Shown piece after piece: positions 44,033-53,955 of a stretch of 64,000 nucleotides of DNA. Made by a program: the position numbers and the translations under genes. Under the pieces are notes generated by a model. The model saw only the letters and a list, made by a program, of their open reading frames with translations, ran no database searches and was not told where the DNA came from. Numbering within the stretch: position 1 is the stretch's first letter; the number at the start of each line of letters is the position of its first letter. Source of the stretch: Pseudopedobacter sp044361595 (GTDB lineage Bacteria > Bacteroidota > Bacteroidia > Sphingobacteriales > Sphingobacteriaceae); contig JBIKIN010000017.1 of assembly GCA_044361595.1 (NCBI GenBank), positions 1 through 64,000 of the forward strand. The letters are read 5' to 3'.

Positions 44033-44172
44033 CGGTCTGTGTCCCCACAGACCGAAACCATAATATTCAAAAAATCTAATGTTAAAAGTAAATGGTTTGT
44101 GAGGACACAAACCATGGGCTGAGAATTTCAAAATTATTAACTCTGTAAGTTAATACTCTGTGAGGACACAGA
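44033..44172. repeat. REP/BIME-like cluster right side, three hairpins
   Basis: Hairpins lie at 44033-44054 (stem CGGTCTGTG, loop TCCC), 44092-44115 (stem ATGGTTTGTG with CACAAACCAT, loop AGGA) and 44157-44172 (TCTGTG stem). The first two repeat the inverted pair at 42316-42398 with the same 37-base spacer. The second hairpin carries a compensated C-to-T/G-to-A pair. The tail at 44173-44205 (CCATGGAGCAAACGTTTCC and onward) matches the tail of the left cluster (42396-42427), so the whole unit is duplicated. Confidence 0.9.
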
Positions 44173-44225
44173 CCATGGAGCAAACGTTTCCAATTTCACC
44201 TTTTCCAAAAACATCAAAAAAATTC

Positions 44226-44233
44226 TATCTTTG
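44226..44233 (+). promoter_or_regulatory. Probable -7 element of trhO promoter
   Basis: TATCTTTG matches the Bacteroidota TAnnTTTG consensus and lies 39 bases before the trhO start codon. The -33 box is not clear. Confidence 0.45.
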
Positions 44234-44272
44234 CGGCTCATTTAACACTGTTTACAGCAGTATCAATGAAAC

Positions 44273-45208
44273 ATGAAAGCATACCAAACACTTCTTTATT
44301 ATTGCTATAGCCACATCCAGGATGCGGAGCAATACGCCACAGATCATTTAAAATTTTGTAAATCGTTAGGTTTAACTGGCCGTATTATTATTGCCGACGA
44401 AGGTTTAAATGGTACCGTTTCTGGTACACCCGAAGCTTGTAAAGCTTATATGGATTATGTTTACGCCGATGGCAGGTTTAACGCCACAGAGTTTAAAATT
44501 GATGAAGTAGAAGAACCTTCGTTCATCAAAATGCACTGTCGTTATAAATCAGAAATTGTATATTCTGGCTTAAAAGATCCATCGTTTATAGATCCTACCA
44601 AAGAAACCGGTAAACATTTAGAGCCTCAAGAATTTGCCGAAATGATTGACCGTGATGATGTAATAGTTTTAGATGTGCGCTCTAATTATGAGCACAGCAT
44701 GGGCAAGTTTAAAAACGCGTTAACGCTTGATATTGATAATTTTAGAGATTTCCCAGCTATGATTAACGAGCTGGCGCAGTACAAAGACAAAAAAGTGCTG
44801 ACTTATTGTACTGGCGGTATCAAATGCGAAAAGGCATCGGCCTTGTTGTTAAAAGAAGGATTTAATGATGTTTACCAATTACACGGCGGCATTATTAAAT
44901 ATGGAAAAGAAGCTGGTGGAAAAGATTTTGAAGGCAAATGCTACGTTTTTGATAATCGTATTGCGGTTGATGTGAATTCGGTAAATCCCAAAGTAATTTC
45001 TACTTGCCGAAACTGTGGTACTACAACAGCTAAAATGATTAACTGTGCTAACCCAGAGTGTAACGAGCATTTTACCCAGTGCGATGAGTGTGGCGAAGCT
45101 TTAGACGGAGCATGTTCTGTTGCTTGCCAAGAGCATCCGCGTAAGCGCCCATACGATGGTACGGGTTATTATGTAAAAGTGCCTCAGCCGGTGGCAGCTA
45201 AAGCTTAA
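44273..45208 (+). CDS. trhO: tRNA uridine-34 hydroxylase TrhO (rhodanese-related)
   Basis: This 311-residue cytoplasmic protein has an N-terminal UPF0176-type domain (GRIIIADEGLNGTVSG) and a rhodanese domain with the active-site loop TYCTGGIKCEKASA (Cys179). A C-terminal cysteine-rich zinc-binding-like part follows (CRNCGTTTAKMINCANPECN). The family hydroxylates U34 of certain tRNAs using oxygen. Length and motifs are complete. It is convergent with the next gene, with 3 bases between the stop codons. Confidence 0.93.
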   Translation: MKAYQTLLYYCYSHIQDAEQYATDHLKFCKSLGLTGRIIIADEGLNGTVSGTPEACKAYMDYVYADGRFNATEFKIDEVEEPSFIKMHCRYKSEIVYSGLKDPSFIDPTKETGKHLEPQEFAEMIDRDDVIVLDVRSNYEHSMGKFKNALTLDIDNFRDFPAMINELAQYKDKKVLTYCTGGIKCEKASALLLKEGFNDVYQLHGGIIKYGKEAGGKDFEGKCYVFDNRIAVDVNSVNPKVISTCRNCGTTTAKMINCANPECNEHFTQCDECGEALDGACSVACQEHPRKRPYDGTGYYVKVPQPVAAKA

Positions 45209-45211
45209 GTT

Positions 45212-46060
45212 TTATTTTTTAAAGTTTAAGACTGTTAAAACTGGTAAATGGTCCGACGGATATTTACCTTGGTAATTATCTGTTAATGCGCCCCATTTAC
45301 TTGCCGTAAATTTGCTATTGGTAAAAACATGGTCAATTACGGCTTTACCAATTAGGTTTTTTCCAAAACTATTAAATGTATTAGTATTTAAATAAGGTGC
45401 TTTTACTTGCTGGTAAGTATCTTTTAAAATATCGCTATTGGCTATAATTTGATAAGGTTCACTTTCGTGGTTTCCGTTTAAATCGCCCATAAAAATAACT
45501 GGCTTATTTTTAGCTATTTGCTTTATTTTTTCTAGAATAAGCAAACTACTTTGTTTACGGGCTTCTACCCCTTGATGGTCATAATGCGCATTAAAAACAT
45601 AAAAAGTTTGTTTGGTTTTGTTTAACCTTAGGTAAACCCAAGAACAAATTCTTTTACAACAAGTAGCATCCCAGCCAAGGCTTGGCTTTTCTGGTGTTTC
45701 TGATAACCAAAAATCGCCTTTATCTAATAATGTAAACTTATCGGTTTTATAAAGTATTGCAGAGTGTTCTCCTGCACTTTCGCCATCATCGCGTCCTAAA
45801 CCATAGTAACTGTGGGCAGGTAAAAGCCTTAATAAATCATCTAGTTGAGGTTTAAAAGCTTCTTGAGTTCCTAAAATGTCAAAATCGTGAAACTGAATTA
45901 ATGAAGCCACATAAGGATGCCTGTCTTTCCATAAATTGCCAACATCAGAAGTGGTTTCTAGTCTTACATTATAAGTTCCGGCAATGATAGTTTGTGCTTT
46001 TAAACCGCTACTAAAAAGAATGATAGTTAAAAGAAAGAAGATTATTTTAAATCGATTCAT
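45212..46060 (-). CDS. Secreted endonuclease/exonuclease/phosphatase-family protein
   Basis: This 282-residue exported protein (signal peptide to about residue 22) shows the EEP catalytic set: TYNVR, LGTQEAF (metal Glu), FNAHYDHQG (His), MGDLNGNHES (Asp, Asn), AVIDHVF and the final PSDHLPV. Secreted members are phosphodiesterases of nucleic acids, phospholipids or other phosphate esters. The exact substrate is open. Confidence 0.85.
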   Translation of the reverse strand: MNRFKIIFFLLTIILFSSGLKAQTIIAGTYNVRLETTSDVGNLWKDRHPYVASLIQFHDFDILGTQEAFKPQLDDLLRLLPAHSYYGLGRDDGESAGEHSAILYKTDKFTLLDKGDFWLSETPEKPSLGWDATCCKRICSWVYLRLNKTKQTFYVFNAHYDHQGVEARKQSSLLILEKIKQIAKNKPVIFMGDLNGNHESEPYQIIANSDILKDTYQQVKAPYLNTNTFNSFGKNLIGKAVIDHVFTNSKFTASKWGALTDNYQGKYPSDHLPVLTVLNFKK

Positions 46061-46247
46061 GGTGATGATAGTTTGAATTGTTATTGATATTATTTTAGCA
46101 AGTTAGCGCTTTTGATTTGATGTGAAATTAACTCAACATTAAGGTTTAATTAAAAAAATCGAAAAATTATTTCTCACTTGGTGGTCTAATTTATAAAAAA
46201 TAAAATATCCAGGCATTATTTTTAATTTAGTAAAAGTTATAATATAC

Positions 46248-49127
46248 ATGTTAAAAAGGTATCAGATATTTTTAATTGCACTATTTTGCATTCAAATTTG
46301 TTATGGGCAAACCATTCAAAATATTGGTGTACCCTATGTAGAAAACTTTAGCAAATCCCAGTATTTAGCGGGTAACCAAAATTGGTCTATCACCAAAGAC
46401 GAGAATGGGATCATGTACTTTGGAAACTCCAAAGGCCTATTGTCTTTTAATGGAGAGACGTGGCAAACTCATCAATCACCTAATAAATTAATTATTAGGT
46501 CTGTAGCTTCTAATTTAAATGGAAAAATATATACAGGCGGCTTTGGCGAATTTGGCTATTGGGAGTATAACAATAAAGCAATCTTAACTTATCATTCTCT
46601 TACTCATTTGGTGTCACAAAAAGATAAGTTAAATAACGAAATATGGAAAATTTACATAGAGAAAGACAAAGTTTACTTTCAGTCTTTTGCAAATATTTTT
46701 ATTTATCAAAACAATAAAATAGAGGTTGTAGAAGGGCCAGAGTCTTTCTTGTTTTTATTAAAGTGTAATGGTAATTATTTTTTAGAGGGATCTAATAAAG
46801 GTTTATATCAAATAAAAGGCAATAAACTTCAATTGATTAAGAATAGTGAAAAAAGCAATGTAAAAGGCGTTTTAACTATTTTGCCAATGCCAAATGGAAA
46901 CATGATTGTAGGAACCGCAAAAAATGGTTTGTTTTTATTTGATGGTGAAAATTTTACTCCATGGGCTATACAAGCAAGTGATTTTTTAAAAACCTATCAA
47001 CTTAATAACGGAGCTTTAATATTTAACAATTATTTTGCTTTTGGTACTATCTTAAACGGTATTATTATCCTTAACCAGAAGGGTGAAATTGTACAACATA
47101 TCAACAAATCTAGCGGACTTCAAAACAATACAGTATTAAGTCTTTTTACTGATAATTATGAAAATCTGTGGGCAGGTTTAGATAATGGTGTAGATAGAGT
47201 TGAACTTAATTCTCCGCTATATTTTTTCTTTGATAAGGGCGGGCAATTAGGTACTGTTTATTCTAGTATCATTTATAAAAACAAAATTTATTTAGGCACC
47301 AATCAAGGTCTTTACTATAGCGATTGGAATGTAAATGGTAAAAGGCAAACTTTTAATTTTAAAATAATCCCAAACTCGCAGGGGCAGGTTTGGGATTTAG
47401 CCGTGTTTGATGATGTTCTTTTTTGTGGGCATAATAATGGCACTTTTCAGGTTGTAGGAGACCAAATTATCAAGTTATCAAATCAAAGCGGTGGATGGAC
47501 TATTAAGCGCATGAATACCTATCCTGATAAATTAATACAAGGAACATATAATGGTTTGGTGATTTATGATAAAACACCCAAAGGTTATGCTTATAGAGAA
47601 ACAATTAGTGGTTTTAACGAGGCTAGTAGATATGTAGAGCAAGATAACAGAGGTAATATTTGGGTAAGCCATCCTTATAAAGGTGTTTTTAAGGTTGTCT
47701 TAAACGAGAATAATTTAGGTTTAAAAAGCAAGAAAACTTATGGAAATGATAGCGGCCTACCATCTACTTATGGTGTTAATATTTTTAACTTAGAGCAAAA
47801 AATTGTTTTTTCTAGCGATTTAGGTTTCTATACTTACGATGAAATAATAGATCAGTTCATTCCTTACGAAATTCTCAATAAAAAATTAGGATCATTTAAA
47901 TCGTCTAACAAAATTATCAAAGCCGATTTAAAGAGATATTGGTTTATAGACCATGGTAAGGTTGCTTTGGTTAATTTCAGTAAGCCAGGCGAGATTAGTA
48001 TTGATTCTAGCAGATTTAGTGTGTTAAATGCTAGAATGGTTCAGAATTATGAGAATATTTCTAAAATAAATAATGAGTTATTTTTAATAAGTATTGATGA
48101 CGGATTTGTGCTGTACAATAGTCAAAAATCTAATTTTGAAAACAAGCAACTACCAAATATTACTATTAACAAGGTAGAGAATATTTCTTCAGGCAATAAT
48201 CTCATTACAGAGCGGGCTAATCTTATCAATAATCTAGCTATTCCTTTTGCTAACAATAGTATAAGTATAGCTTATAGTTTGCCTTATTATAAACAAGGGA
48301 ATATAAAATACCAATACAAATTAGAGGGTTATGCAGATCATTGGTCATCATGGAGTACATTATCGCAAAAGGATTTTACTAATTTACCTTATGGTACTTT
48401 TCAATTTAAGGTTAGAGGAAAAGTAAACGACGGTCGTATTTCAAAAGAGTCGGTGTTTAATTTCGAGATATCGCCTCCATTTTATGCTTCAAAAATAGCT
48501 TGGTTTGTTTATTTCATATTGTTTTTAGTATGTATTTACTTGGTTAGACTTATCTATTTCAAAAAGCTTAAAAAACACGAAACAAATATCCAAACAAAGC
48601 TTAAGGCAGAGCGTGATGAATACGCTAAACAACAAGCCCTAATAAACGAGCAAAAGTTAATTAAGCTAAAGAACGAAAAATTACTTAACGAAATTGAAAT
48701 TAAGAGCCGTGAGGTAACAAATTCTGCGATGAATATTGTGTACAAAAACGAATTACTACAAAAAATTAAGGACGAAATCTCTCATTTAAAAGATCATAAA
48801 GGTGTTAAAATTGGAGATGACCAATTAAGAAGATTGCAGAAAATTATTGATGAAGGTATGAATGATGAAAGAGATTGGAATCTTTTTGAAACGAGTTTTA
48901 ACGAAACCCATGAGAATTTCTTCAAAAAATTAAAATCAGACTACCCTGGTTTGGTCCCTAACGACTTAAAACTTTGTGCCTATCTAAGAATGAATATGAG
49001 CAGCAAAGAAATGGCATCGTTACTTAACATCAGCGTAAGAGGAGTAGAGATTAGACGCTATCGTTTAAGAAAAAAACTGAATTTAGCACATGATAAAAAT
49101 CTGAATGAATTCTTAATTGAGCTTTAA
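46248..49127 (+). CDS. One-component PUL sensor-regulator (propeller, Y_Y_Y, HTH)
   Basis: This 959-residue membrane protein has a signal peptide, a long periplasmic propeller region (about 30-620; repeats such as DENGIMYFGNSKGLLSFNGE and DNYENLWAGLDNGVDRVELN), a Y_Y_Y domain (about 655-745; KYQYKLEGYADHWSSW) and one membrane helix (ASKIAWFVYFILFLVCIYLV). A cytoplasmic coiled coil and a LuxR-like HTH (MSSKEMASLLNISVRGVEIR) complete it. There is no kinase or receiver domain, so it signals directly to DNA. It sits just before susC of PUL 2 and probably activates it on binding glucan oligosaccharides. Confidence 0.88.
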   Translation: MLKRYQIFLIALFCIQICYGQTIQNIGVPYVENFSKSQYLAGNQNWSITKDENGIMYFGNSKGLLSFNGETWQTHQSPNKLIIRSVASNLNGKIYTGGFGEFGYWEYNNKAILTYHSLTHLVSQKDKLNNEIWKIYIEKDKVYFQSFANIFIYQNNKIEVVEGPESFLFLLKCNGNYFLEGSNKGLYQIKGNKLQLIKNSEKSNVKGVLTILPMPNGNMIVGTAKNGLFLFDGENFTPWAIQASDFLKTYQLNNGALIFNNYFAFGTILNGIIILNQKGEIVQHINKSSGLQNNTVLSLFTDNYENLWAGLDNGVDRVELNSPLYFFFDKGGQLGTVYSSIIYKNKIYLGTNQGLYYSDWNVNGKRQTFNFKIIPNSQGQVWDLAVFDDVLFCGHNNGTFQVVGDQIIKLSNQSGGWTIKRMNTYPDKLIQGTYNGLVIYDKTPKGYAYRETISGFNEASRYVEQDNRGNIWVSHPYKGVFKVVLNENNLGLKSKKTYGNDSGLPSTYGVNIFNLEQKIVFSSDLGFYTYDEIIDQFIPYEILNKKLGSFKSSNKIIKADLKRYWFIDHGKVALVNFSKPGEISIDSSRFSVLNARMVQNYENISKINNELFLISIDDGFVLYNSQKSNFENKQLPNITINKVENISSGNNLITERANLINNLAIPFANNSISIAYSLPYYKQGNIKYQYKLEGYADHWSSWSTLSQKDFTNLPYGTFQFKVRGKVNDGRISKESVFNFEISPPFYASKIAWFVYFILFLVCIYLVRLIYFKKLKKHETNIQTKLKAERDEYAKQQALINEQKLIKLKNEKLLNEIEIKSREVTNSAMNIVYKNELLQKIKDEISHLKDHKGVKIGDDQLRRLQKIIDEGMNDERDWNLFETSFNETHENFFKKLKSDYPGLVPNDLKLCAYLRMNMSSKEMASLLNISVRGVEIRRYRLRKKLNLAHDKNLNEFLIEL

Positions 49128-49130
49128 ATA

Positions 49131-49356
49131 CTACATCATTACCTCACAAAGTGTATAATTTTGTTGTTTTTTTAATCCAATAATTAACCTTATTTGATGT
49201 AGTGATATTACTCAAATAAAAAATTAAAAAATTCGTTTTTTAAATATTTAAGGCACATTATTAAAAGTTGTGTTGTTGCCTTTAATTGATGGTGATGTAG
49301 TGATGTTGAGGTAAATTTTTTGGTATTAGTGTAAAAAGTAATCAATTTTACATCAC
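49131..49356 (+). promoter_or_regulatory. Repeated TGATGTAG sites upstream of PUL 2 susC
   Basis: The octamer TGATGTAG occurs at 49195-49202 and 49293-49300, each followed by TGATRTT. Its complement CTACATCA is at 49131-49138 and a seven-base version, TACATCA, is near 49350. The octamer TTACCTCA at 49139-49146 is the complement of TGAGGTAA at 49307-49314. This inverted and direct repeat cluster in a 252-base gap between regulator and susC is a candidate operator for the upstream HTH protein. A possible TAATTTTG -7 element is at 49156-49163. Confidence 0.5.
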
Positions 49357-49379
49357 CAATTAATTTATTAAACAAAATT

Positions 49380-52300
49380 ATGAATCGAAAAGCTCTACTA
49401 TTATTGCTATGTCTTTTCTCCTATTCATTTAGCTTTGCTCAAACAATAACCGTTAAAGGTAAAATTTTTGATGCCCAAACAAATGAGACTTTAATAGGAG
49501 TTAGTGTTAATGTAAAAAACACAACCATTGGTACACAGTCAGACGTCAATGGAAATTATTCCATTAGTGTACCCAATAACGGAACCCTAGTATTTACTTA
49601 CCTAGGTTACAAAACCAAAGAAGTTTTAGTAAACGGCCAAACTGCTTTAGATGTAAAACTAGAGTCTGGGAACCAAAATTTAGAAGAAATTGTGGTTGTT
49701 GGTTATGGCTCTCAAAGAAAAAGAGATTTAACGGGTTCTATTACCTCGGTTAGAGGAGAGGAAATTAGTAAATCGCCAAACGTAAATGCAATCTCATCTT
49801 TACAAGGTAAAGTTGCGGGTTTAACCATTGTTAACGGTGGTGCTCCAGGTGCAGCTCCAACTGTTAGAATTAGAGGGGTTAATAGTACAAACTCTGCTAG
49901 TCCAACCTTTGTAGTTGATGGAGTAATCCAACAAAGTATAGATTACTTAAACCAAAACGATATTGAAAGTATTGAGGTTTTAAAAGATCCATCCTCTACT
50001 GCAATATTTGGTGTTCAAGGGGGTAATGGAGTTATCGTGGTAACTACTAAAAGAGCGCCTGAAGGTAAAACAACCATCGGATTTCAATCTACTGCAGGTA
50101 TTCAAAAAGTAACTGATAAAATTGAGGTTGTTGATGCTGCTGGTTTTAGGCAATTGTACACTGCTCAATTAGCAAATATAAACGGTGCACCATTCGATTT
50201 TACTAATTATACGGCTAATACTGATTGGCAAGATTTAATACTAACCACAGGGGCTATATTGAATAACAATTTAACAATATCAAACAGTTCAGCAAAATCT
50301 ACAACATTAATAAATTTGGGTTATAACAACCAAGAAGGTGTGGTTAGAAACGGACAGTATGAACGGTATAACTTAAGATTAAACCAAGAAATACAGGCAA
50401 CAAAAAACTTTAAAATTGGTGCTAACTTAATTGGTTCTTATGTAAACTCAGATCCCACAGATGTTAGTTTAACAAATGCTTTATGGGCTGCTCCAATTGT
50501 ACCTGTGCAATTTGATGCAAGTACTTACTACAGTATGCCATCTTTCCAAAGAGCGCAGGTGGGCAATCCAATTGCAACTTTAAACAGAAACGATCAAACC
50601 TCAATTAATAGAAATATCAATTTAGTAGGAAGTGTGTTTGCCGAAGTTAAATTTTTAAAGAACTTTAAATGGAGATCATCTTTTTACGGAGATTTAAGAT
50701 TTGCAGGAAGTAGGAGTTACAGCCCATTACCTTTTTCTTTTATTGAATTAGCCGAGGGAACAAGTGCTGAAAGAACATTTAGAGATCCAAATGTAAGGAC
50801 TAGCGTAGCTCAAAATCAAAGCGAGACTAAAAACTATCAACAAGATCATACCGTTACTTTTGATAAAACATTTAACGAAAAACACAAAGTAACAGCATTA
50901 GCAGGTTTTAACACTTTGTTTTCTTCTTCGCAAGCGCTTAATGCTAACAGAAGAGATACCACTTTAAATATTCCAAATAACCCTGATTTTTGGTACTTGA
51001 ATATCATCAATAACTCTAACCCAGCGCCAAATGTAGGCGGTGGCGGAAACGAGTCTTCACAAATGTCTTTCTTTGGTAGGATAAATTATGCTTTCAATAA
51101 TAAGTATCTAGTTAACGCAACTTTAAGAACGGATGGTATTTCAAAATTTGCCCCAGAAAATAGATGGGGAACTTTTGGTAGCGTAGGTTTGGGATGGGTA
51201 ATTAGTGAAGAATCTTTCTTTAAATCTATTAAAGGTATTGATTTCTTAAAGTTTAGAGGTTCATGGGGTACATTAGGAAACGCCCAAGGATTTGGAGAAA
51301 ATCTCTATTTACCTGGATTAAACATAGCCGATGTTGGTGTGTTTGGAGACAATGTTTACCCATCTGTTAGACCTGCTTACATACCTGACCCTAATTTACG
51401 CTGGGAAGTTATCAGAGGATTTGATTTAGGTTTAGAAGGTTTAGCTTTAAATAGTAGATTAAATTTTGATGTTGCTGTTTACGATAGAACAACAAAAGAT
51501 ATTTTAACAAGGGTAACATTACCAAATGAGACTTTAGCCTACTTAACAAATTTAGGTAATATCAGTAATAAAGGTATTGAAGTTGCCTTAGGTTGGAAAG
51601 ATAAAATAGGAAAGGATTTTACTTATAGTTTTAGTCCTAACTTTAGCGTTAACAAGAACGAGGTTGTTTCTATTGGTAACAATTTTAACTTCGAATTGAT
51701 AGGTAACGGAGGTACACACCGTACTAGAAGCGGCGAATCTATTGGTTATTTTTATGGCTTTAGGCAAGTGGGCGTTTATCAATCAACTGCCGATTTAGAT
51801 AAAATGCCAGCATTCCCAACTTCACTACCTGGAGATATAGCTTATGAAGATACGAATGGTGATGGAGTTATTACCCAGGCTGATAGAGTTAATTTAGGTT
51901 CTCCATTCCCTGATTTTATTTACGGGCTAAACTTAGCTTTCGGTTATAAAAACTTCGATTTTTTAGCCGAGGGACAAGGTGTTGCTGGTAATATGGTTTA
52001 TACAGAAAGAAGAACAAACAGATTTGCTGTTTTAAATTATGAAAGCAACAGAATAAATGCTTACACAACTCCTGGTACAAGTAACATAGAGCCTATTTTA
52101 GATAATACAAGGGCTAACAATTATTTTATGAGTAGCTATTTTCTAGAACCTGGCGATTATTTTAGATTAAGAACGCTACAAGTGGGTTACACTTTTACTC
52201 CAAAACAATTAGCAGGTCTTGGTCTTCAAAACTTACGTTTATACGTAAGCGGCCAAAACTTAAAAACTTGGAGTAAAACAACAGGTTATACTCCAGAAGC

Positions 52301-52391
52301 TCCAATTGGAAGTATATTAGGAGGAGGTGTTGATAATGGAACTTATCCGATACCGGCTATTTATACATTTGGAATTAACTTAAATTTTTAA
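49380..52391 (+). CDS. SusC-family TonB-dependent transporter (PUL 2)
   Basis: This 1003-residue outer-membrane transporter has a signal peptide (to about residue 21), a carboxypeptidase-regulatory-like domain (TVKGKIFDAQTNETLIGVSV) and a TonB-box-like LEEIVVVGYGSQRKRDLTGS. A plug (FVVDGVIQQ, DPSSTAIFGVQGGNGVIVV) and a barrel ending in YTFGINLNF follow. With the next gene it forms the SusCD importer of PUL 2. Confidence 0.95.
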   Translation: MNRKALLLLLCLFSYSFSFAQTITVKGKIFDAQTNETLIGVSVNVKNTTIGTQSDVNGNYSISVPNNGTLVFTYLGYKTKEVLVNGQTALDVKLESGNQNLEEIVVVGYGSQRKRDLTGSITSVRGEEISKSPNVNAISSLQGKVAGLTIVNGGAPGAAPTVRIRGVNSTNSASPTFVVDGVIQQSIDYLNQNDIESIEVLKDPSSTAIFGVQGGNGVIVVTTKRAPEGKTTIGFQSTAGIQKVTDKIEVVDAAGFRQLYTAQLANINGAPFDFTNYTANTDWQDLILTTGAILNNNLTISNSSAKSTTLINLGYNNQEGVVRNGQYERYNLRLNQEIQATKNFKIGANLIGSYVNSDPTDVSLTNALWAAPIVPVQFDASTYYSMPSFQRAQVGNPIATLNRNDQTSINRNINLVGSVFAEVKFLKNFKWRSSFYGDLRFAGSRSYSPLPFSFIELAEGTSAERTFRDPNVRTSVAQNQSETKNYQQDHTVTFDKTFNEKHKVTALAGFNTLFSSSQALNANRRDTTLNIPNNPDFWYLNIINNSNPAPNVGGGGNESSQMSFFGRINYAFNNKYLVNATLRTDGISKFAPENRWGTFGSVGLGWVISEESFFKSIKGIDFLKFRGSWGTLGNAQGFGENLYLPGLNIADVGVFGDNVYPSVRPAYIPDPNLRWEVIRGFDLGLEGLALNSRLNFDVAVYDRTTKDILTRVTLPNETLAYLTNLGNISNKGIEVALGWKDKIGKDFTYSFSPNFSVNKNEVVSIGNNFNFELIGNGGTHRTRSGESIGYFYGFRQVGVYQSTADLDKMPAFPTSLPGDIAYEDTNGDGVITQADRVNLGSPFPDFIYGLNLAFGYKNFDFLAEGQGVAGNMVYTERRTNRFAVLNYESNRINAYTTPGTSNIEPILDNTRANNYFMSSYFLEPGDYFRLRTLQVGYTFTPKQLAGLGLQNLRLYVSGQNLKTWSKTTGYTPEAPIGSILGGGVDNGTYPIPAIYTFGINLNF

Positions 52392-52409
52392 TCATTAAAT
52401 AAACATAAA

Positions 52410-53945
52410 ATGAAAAGAAATTATAAATTAAAGCTAAGTCATTTTGTTTGGCTTATTTTAATGATTAGCATCACATTGGGTGCTTGTCAAAAGAACTTTT
52501 TAGATCGTCAAACTCAAGGCGATTATAATCAAGATAATTATCCATACCCAGGTGGTGCAGGACCGTACGATCAATTTATTAATGCAGCATATGCTACTTT
52601 AAGAAGCTACGATGTTAGTACATTCCCTTTTATTGGCGCTACAAGCATAAGAGGCGATGATGCCGATAAAGGTAGTACACCAGCAGATGGAGCTACTCAA
52701 TTAGAAATGGACAATTTTACTTTAACTCCGGCAAATGGTTTAGTGAGTGGTTTATGGAACGGACATATTAATTTAGTTTCTAATTGTAACTTCGTATTAG
52801 ACAGAGTTAAAAATGATCCAAATCCTAATACACCAGTAAATTTAAAAATTGATGCCCAAGCACAAGCTAGATTTTTAAGAGGTTATGCTAATTTCATGCT
52901 GGTTAGATTATTTGGTGGAGTTCCTATTTTAGATACAGTAACTACCGGAACTGCCGGTGCAGCAAACGTTCCACGTAGTACACCTACTCAAGTTTATGCA
53001 TTTATTGAATCCGATTTACAATTTGCTGCAGCAAATCTTTCTCCCAAATCGGCATATTCAACACAGTTTATTGGTCGTATTACATCTGGTGCAGCTCATG
53101 GGCTACTAGCAAAAGTTTACTTAACTCAAGGTAAATGGGCACAAGCAAAAGCCGAAGCTGATATTGTTATGAAGTCAGGTGAGTACGATTTATCGGTAAA
53201 TTATGCTACTATTTTTGAAGAAATAGGAGAAAATTCTAGAGAGTCTTTGTTCGAGGTTCAAGCTACTTCAACAGCTGCAGTGCCAACTAATTTTGGTTCG
53301 CAATACTCGCAAGTACAAGGTGTGCGAGGTACTGGCGATTGGAATATAGGTTGGGGCTTTAATGTACCAAGTCCTGCTTTAGATGCTTCTTTTGAACCAA
53401 ATGATCCTAGAAAAACTAGATCTATTTTATATTCGGGCGGAACTTCGTTATATGGCGAAGCAGTTCCAGCAGGTTTACCAAATCCAAGATATAATAATAA
53501 AGTTTCAAGTCCTAGAGCAAAGCAAAATTTGATTAATAGTCGTTCTGCTTGGTGGAATAACGTTCGCTTACTAAGATATGCAGATGTTGTTTTAATGTTT
53601 GCTGAAGCATCAAACGAAATTGGTGGAACTCAAAATACTACAGAGGCACTTGCTGCGCTAAACAGCGTGAGAGAGAGAGCTAGAAGAGGTGCGCCAGCAG
53701 GTACTTTACCTAATATTGTCACTACCGATCAATCTGTTTTAAGAGATGCTATTCGCCAAGAGAGAAGAGTTGAATTAGCTATGGAGCATGAAAGATTTTT
53801 TGATTTGGTTAGATGGGGTACTGTTGCAACTGTGATGCAAAATGCCGGTAAAGCTTTTGTCCCAGGCAAGCATGAACTTTTACCTATCCCACAAACTCAA
53901 ATAGATTTAAGTAGAGGAATTTTAACTCAAAACCCTGGCTATTAA
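52410..53945 (+). CDS. SusD-family nutrient-binding lipoprotein (PUL 2)
   Basis: This 511-residue lipoprotein (lipobox LGACQKNFLDRQ) has SusD-type segments ARFLRGYANFMLVRLFGGVP and AAHGLLAKVYLTQGKW, with RQERRVELAMEHERFFDLVR and LLPIPQTQIDLS at the end. It lies 18 bases after susC and covers the outer face of the transporter. Confidence 0.95.
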   Translation: MKRNYKLKLSHFVWLILMISITLGACQKNFLDRQTQGDYNQDNYPYPGGAGPYDQFINAAYATLRSYDVSTFPFIGATSIRGDDADKGSTPADGATQLEMDNFTLTPANGLVSGLWNGHINLVSNCNFVLDRVKNDPNPNTPVNLKIDAQAQARFLRGYANFMLVRLFGGVPILDTVTTGTAGAANVPRSTPTQVYAFIESDLQFAAANLSPKSAYSTQFIGRITSGAAHGLLAKVYLTQGKWAQAKAEADIVMKSGEYDLSVNYATIFEEIGENSRESLFEVQATSTAAVPTNFGSQYSQVQGVRGTGDWNIGWGFNVPSPALDASFEPNDPRKTRSILYSGGTSLYGEAVPAGLPNPRYNNKVSSPRAKQNLINSRSAWWNNVRLLRYADVVLMFAEASNEIGGTQNTTEALAALNSVRERARRGAPAGTLPNIVTTDQSVLRDAIRQERRVELAMEHERFFDLVRWGTVATVMQNAGKAFVPGKHELLPIPQTQIDLSRGILTQNPGY

Positions 53946-53955
53946 TTAAATTAAC

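Noticed and set aside
41893..44172. CRISPR array considered for the repeated hairpins
   Set aside because: Repeats are few, alternate in orientation, have irregular spacing with genes between them, and no cas genes are present; REP/BIME fits better.
46173..46197. TTGGTGGTCTAATTTATAAA, similar to part of operator site C
   Set aside because: It matches only a short part of the consensus and lies before the unrelated PUL 2 sensor gene; probably chance.
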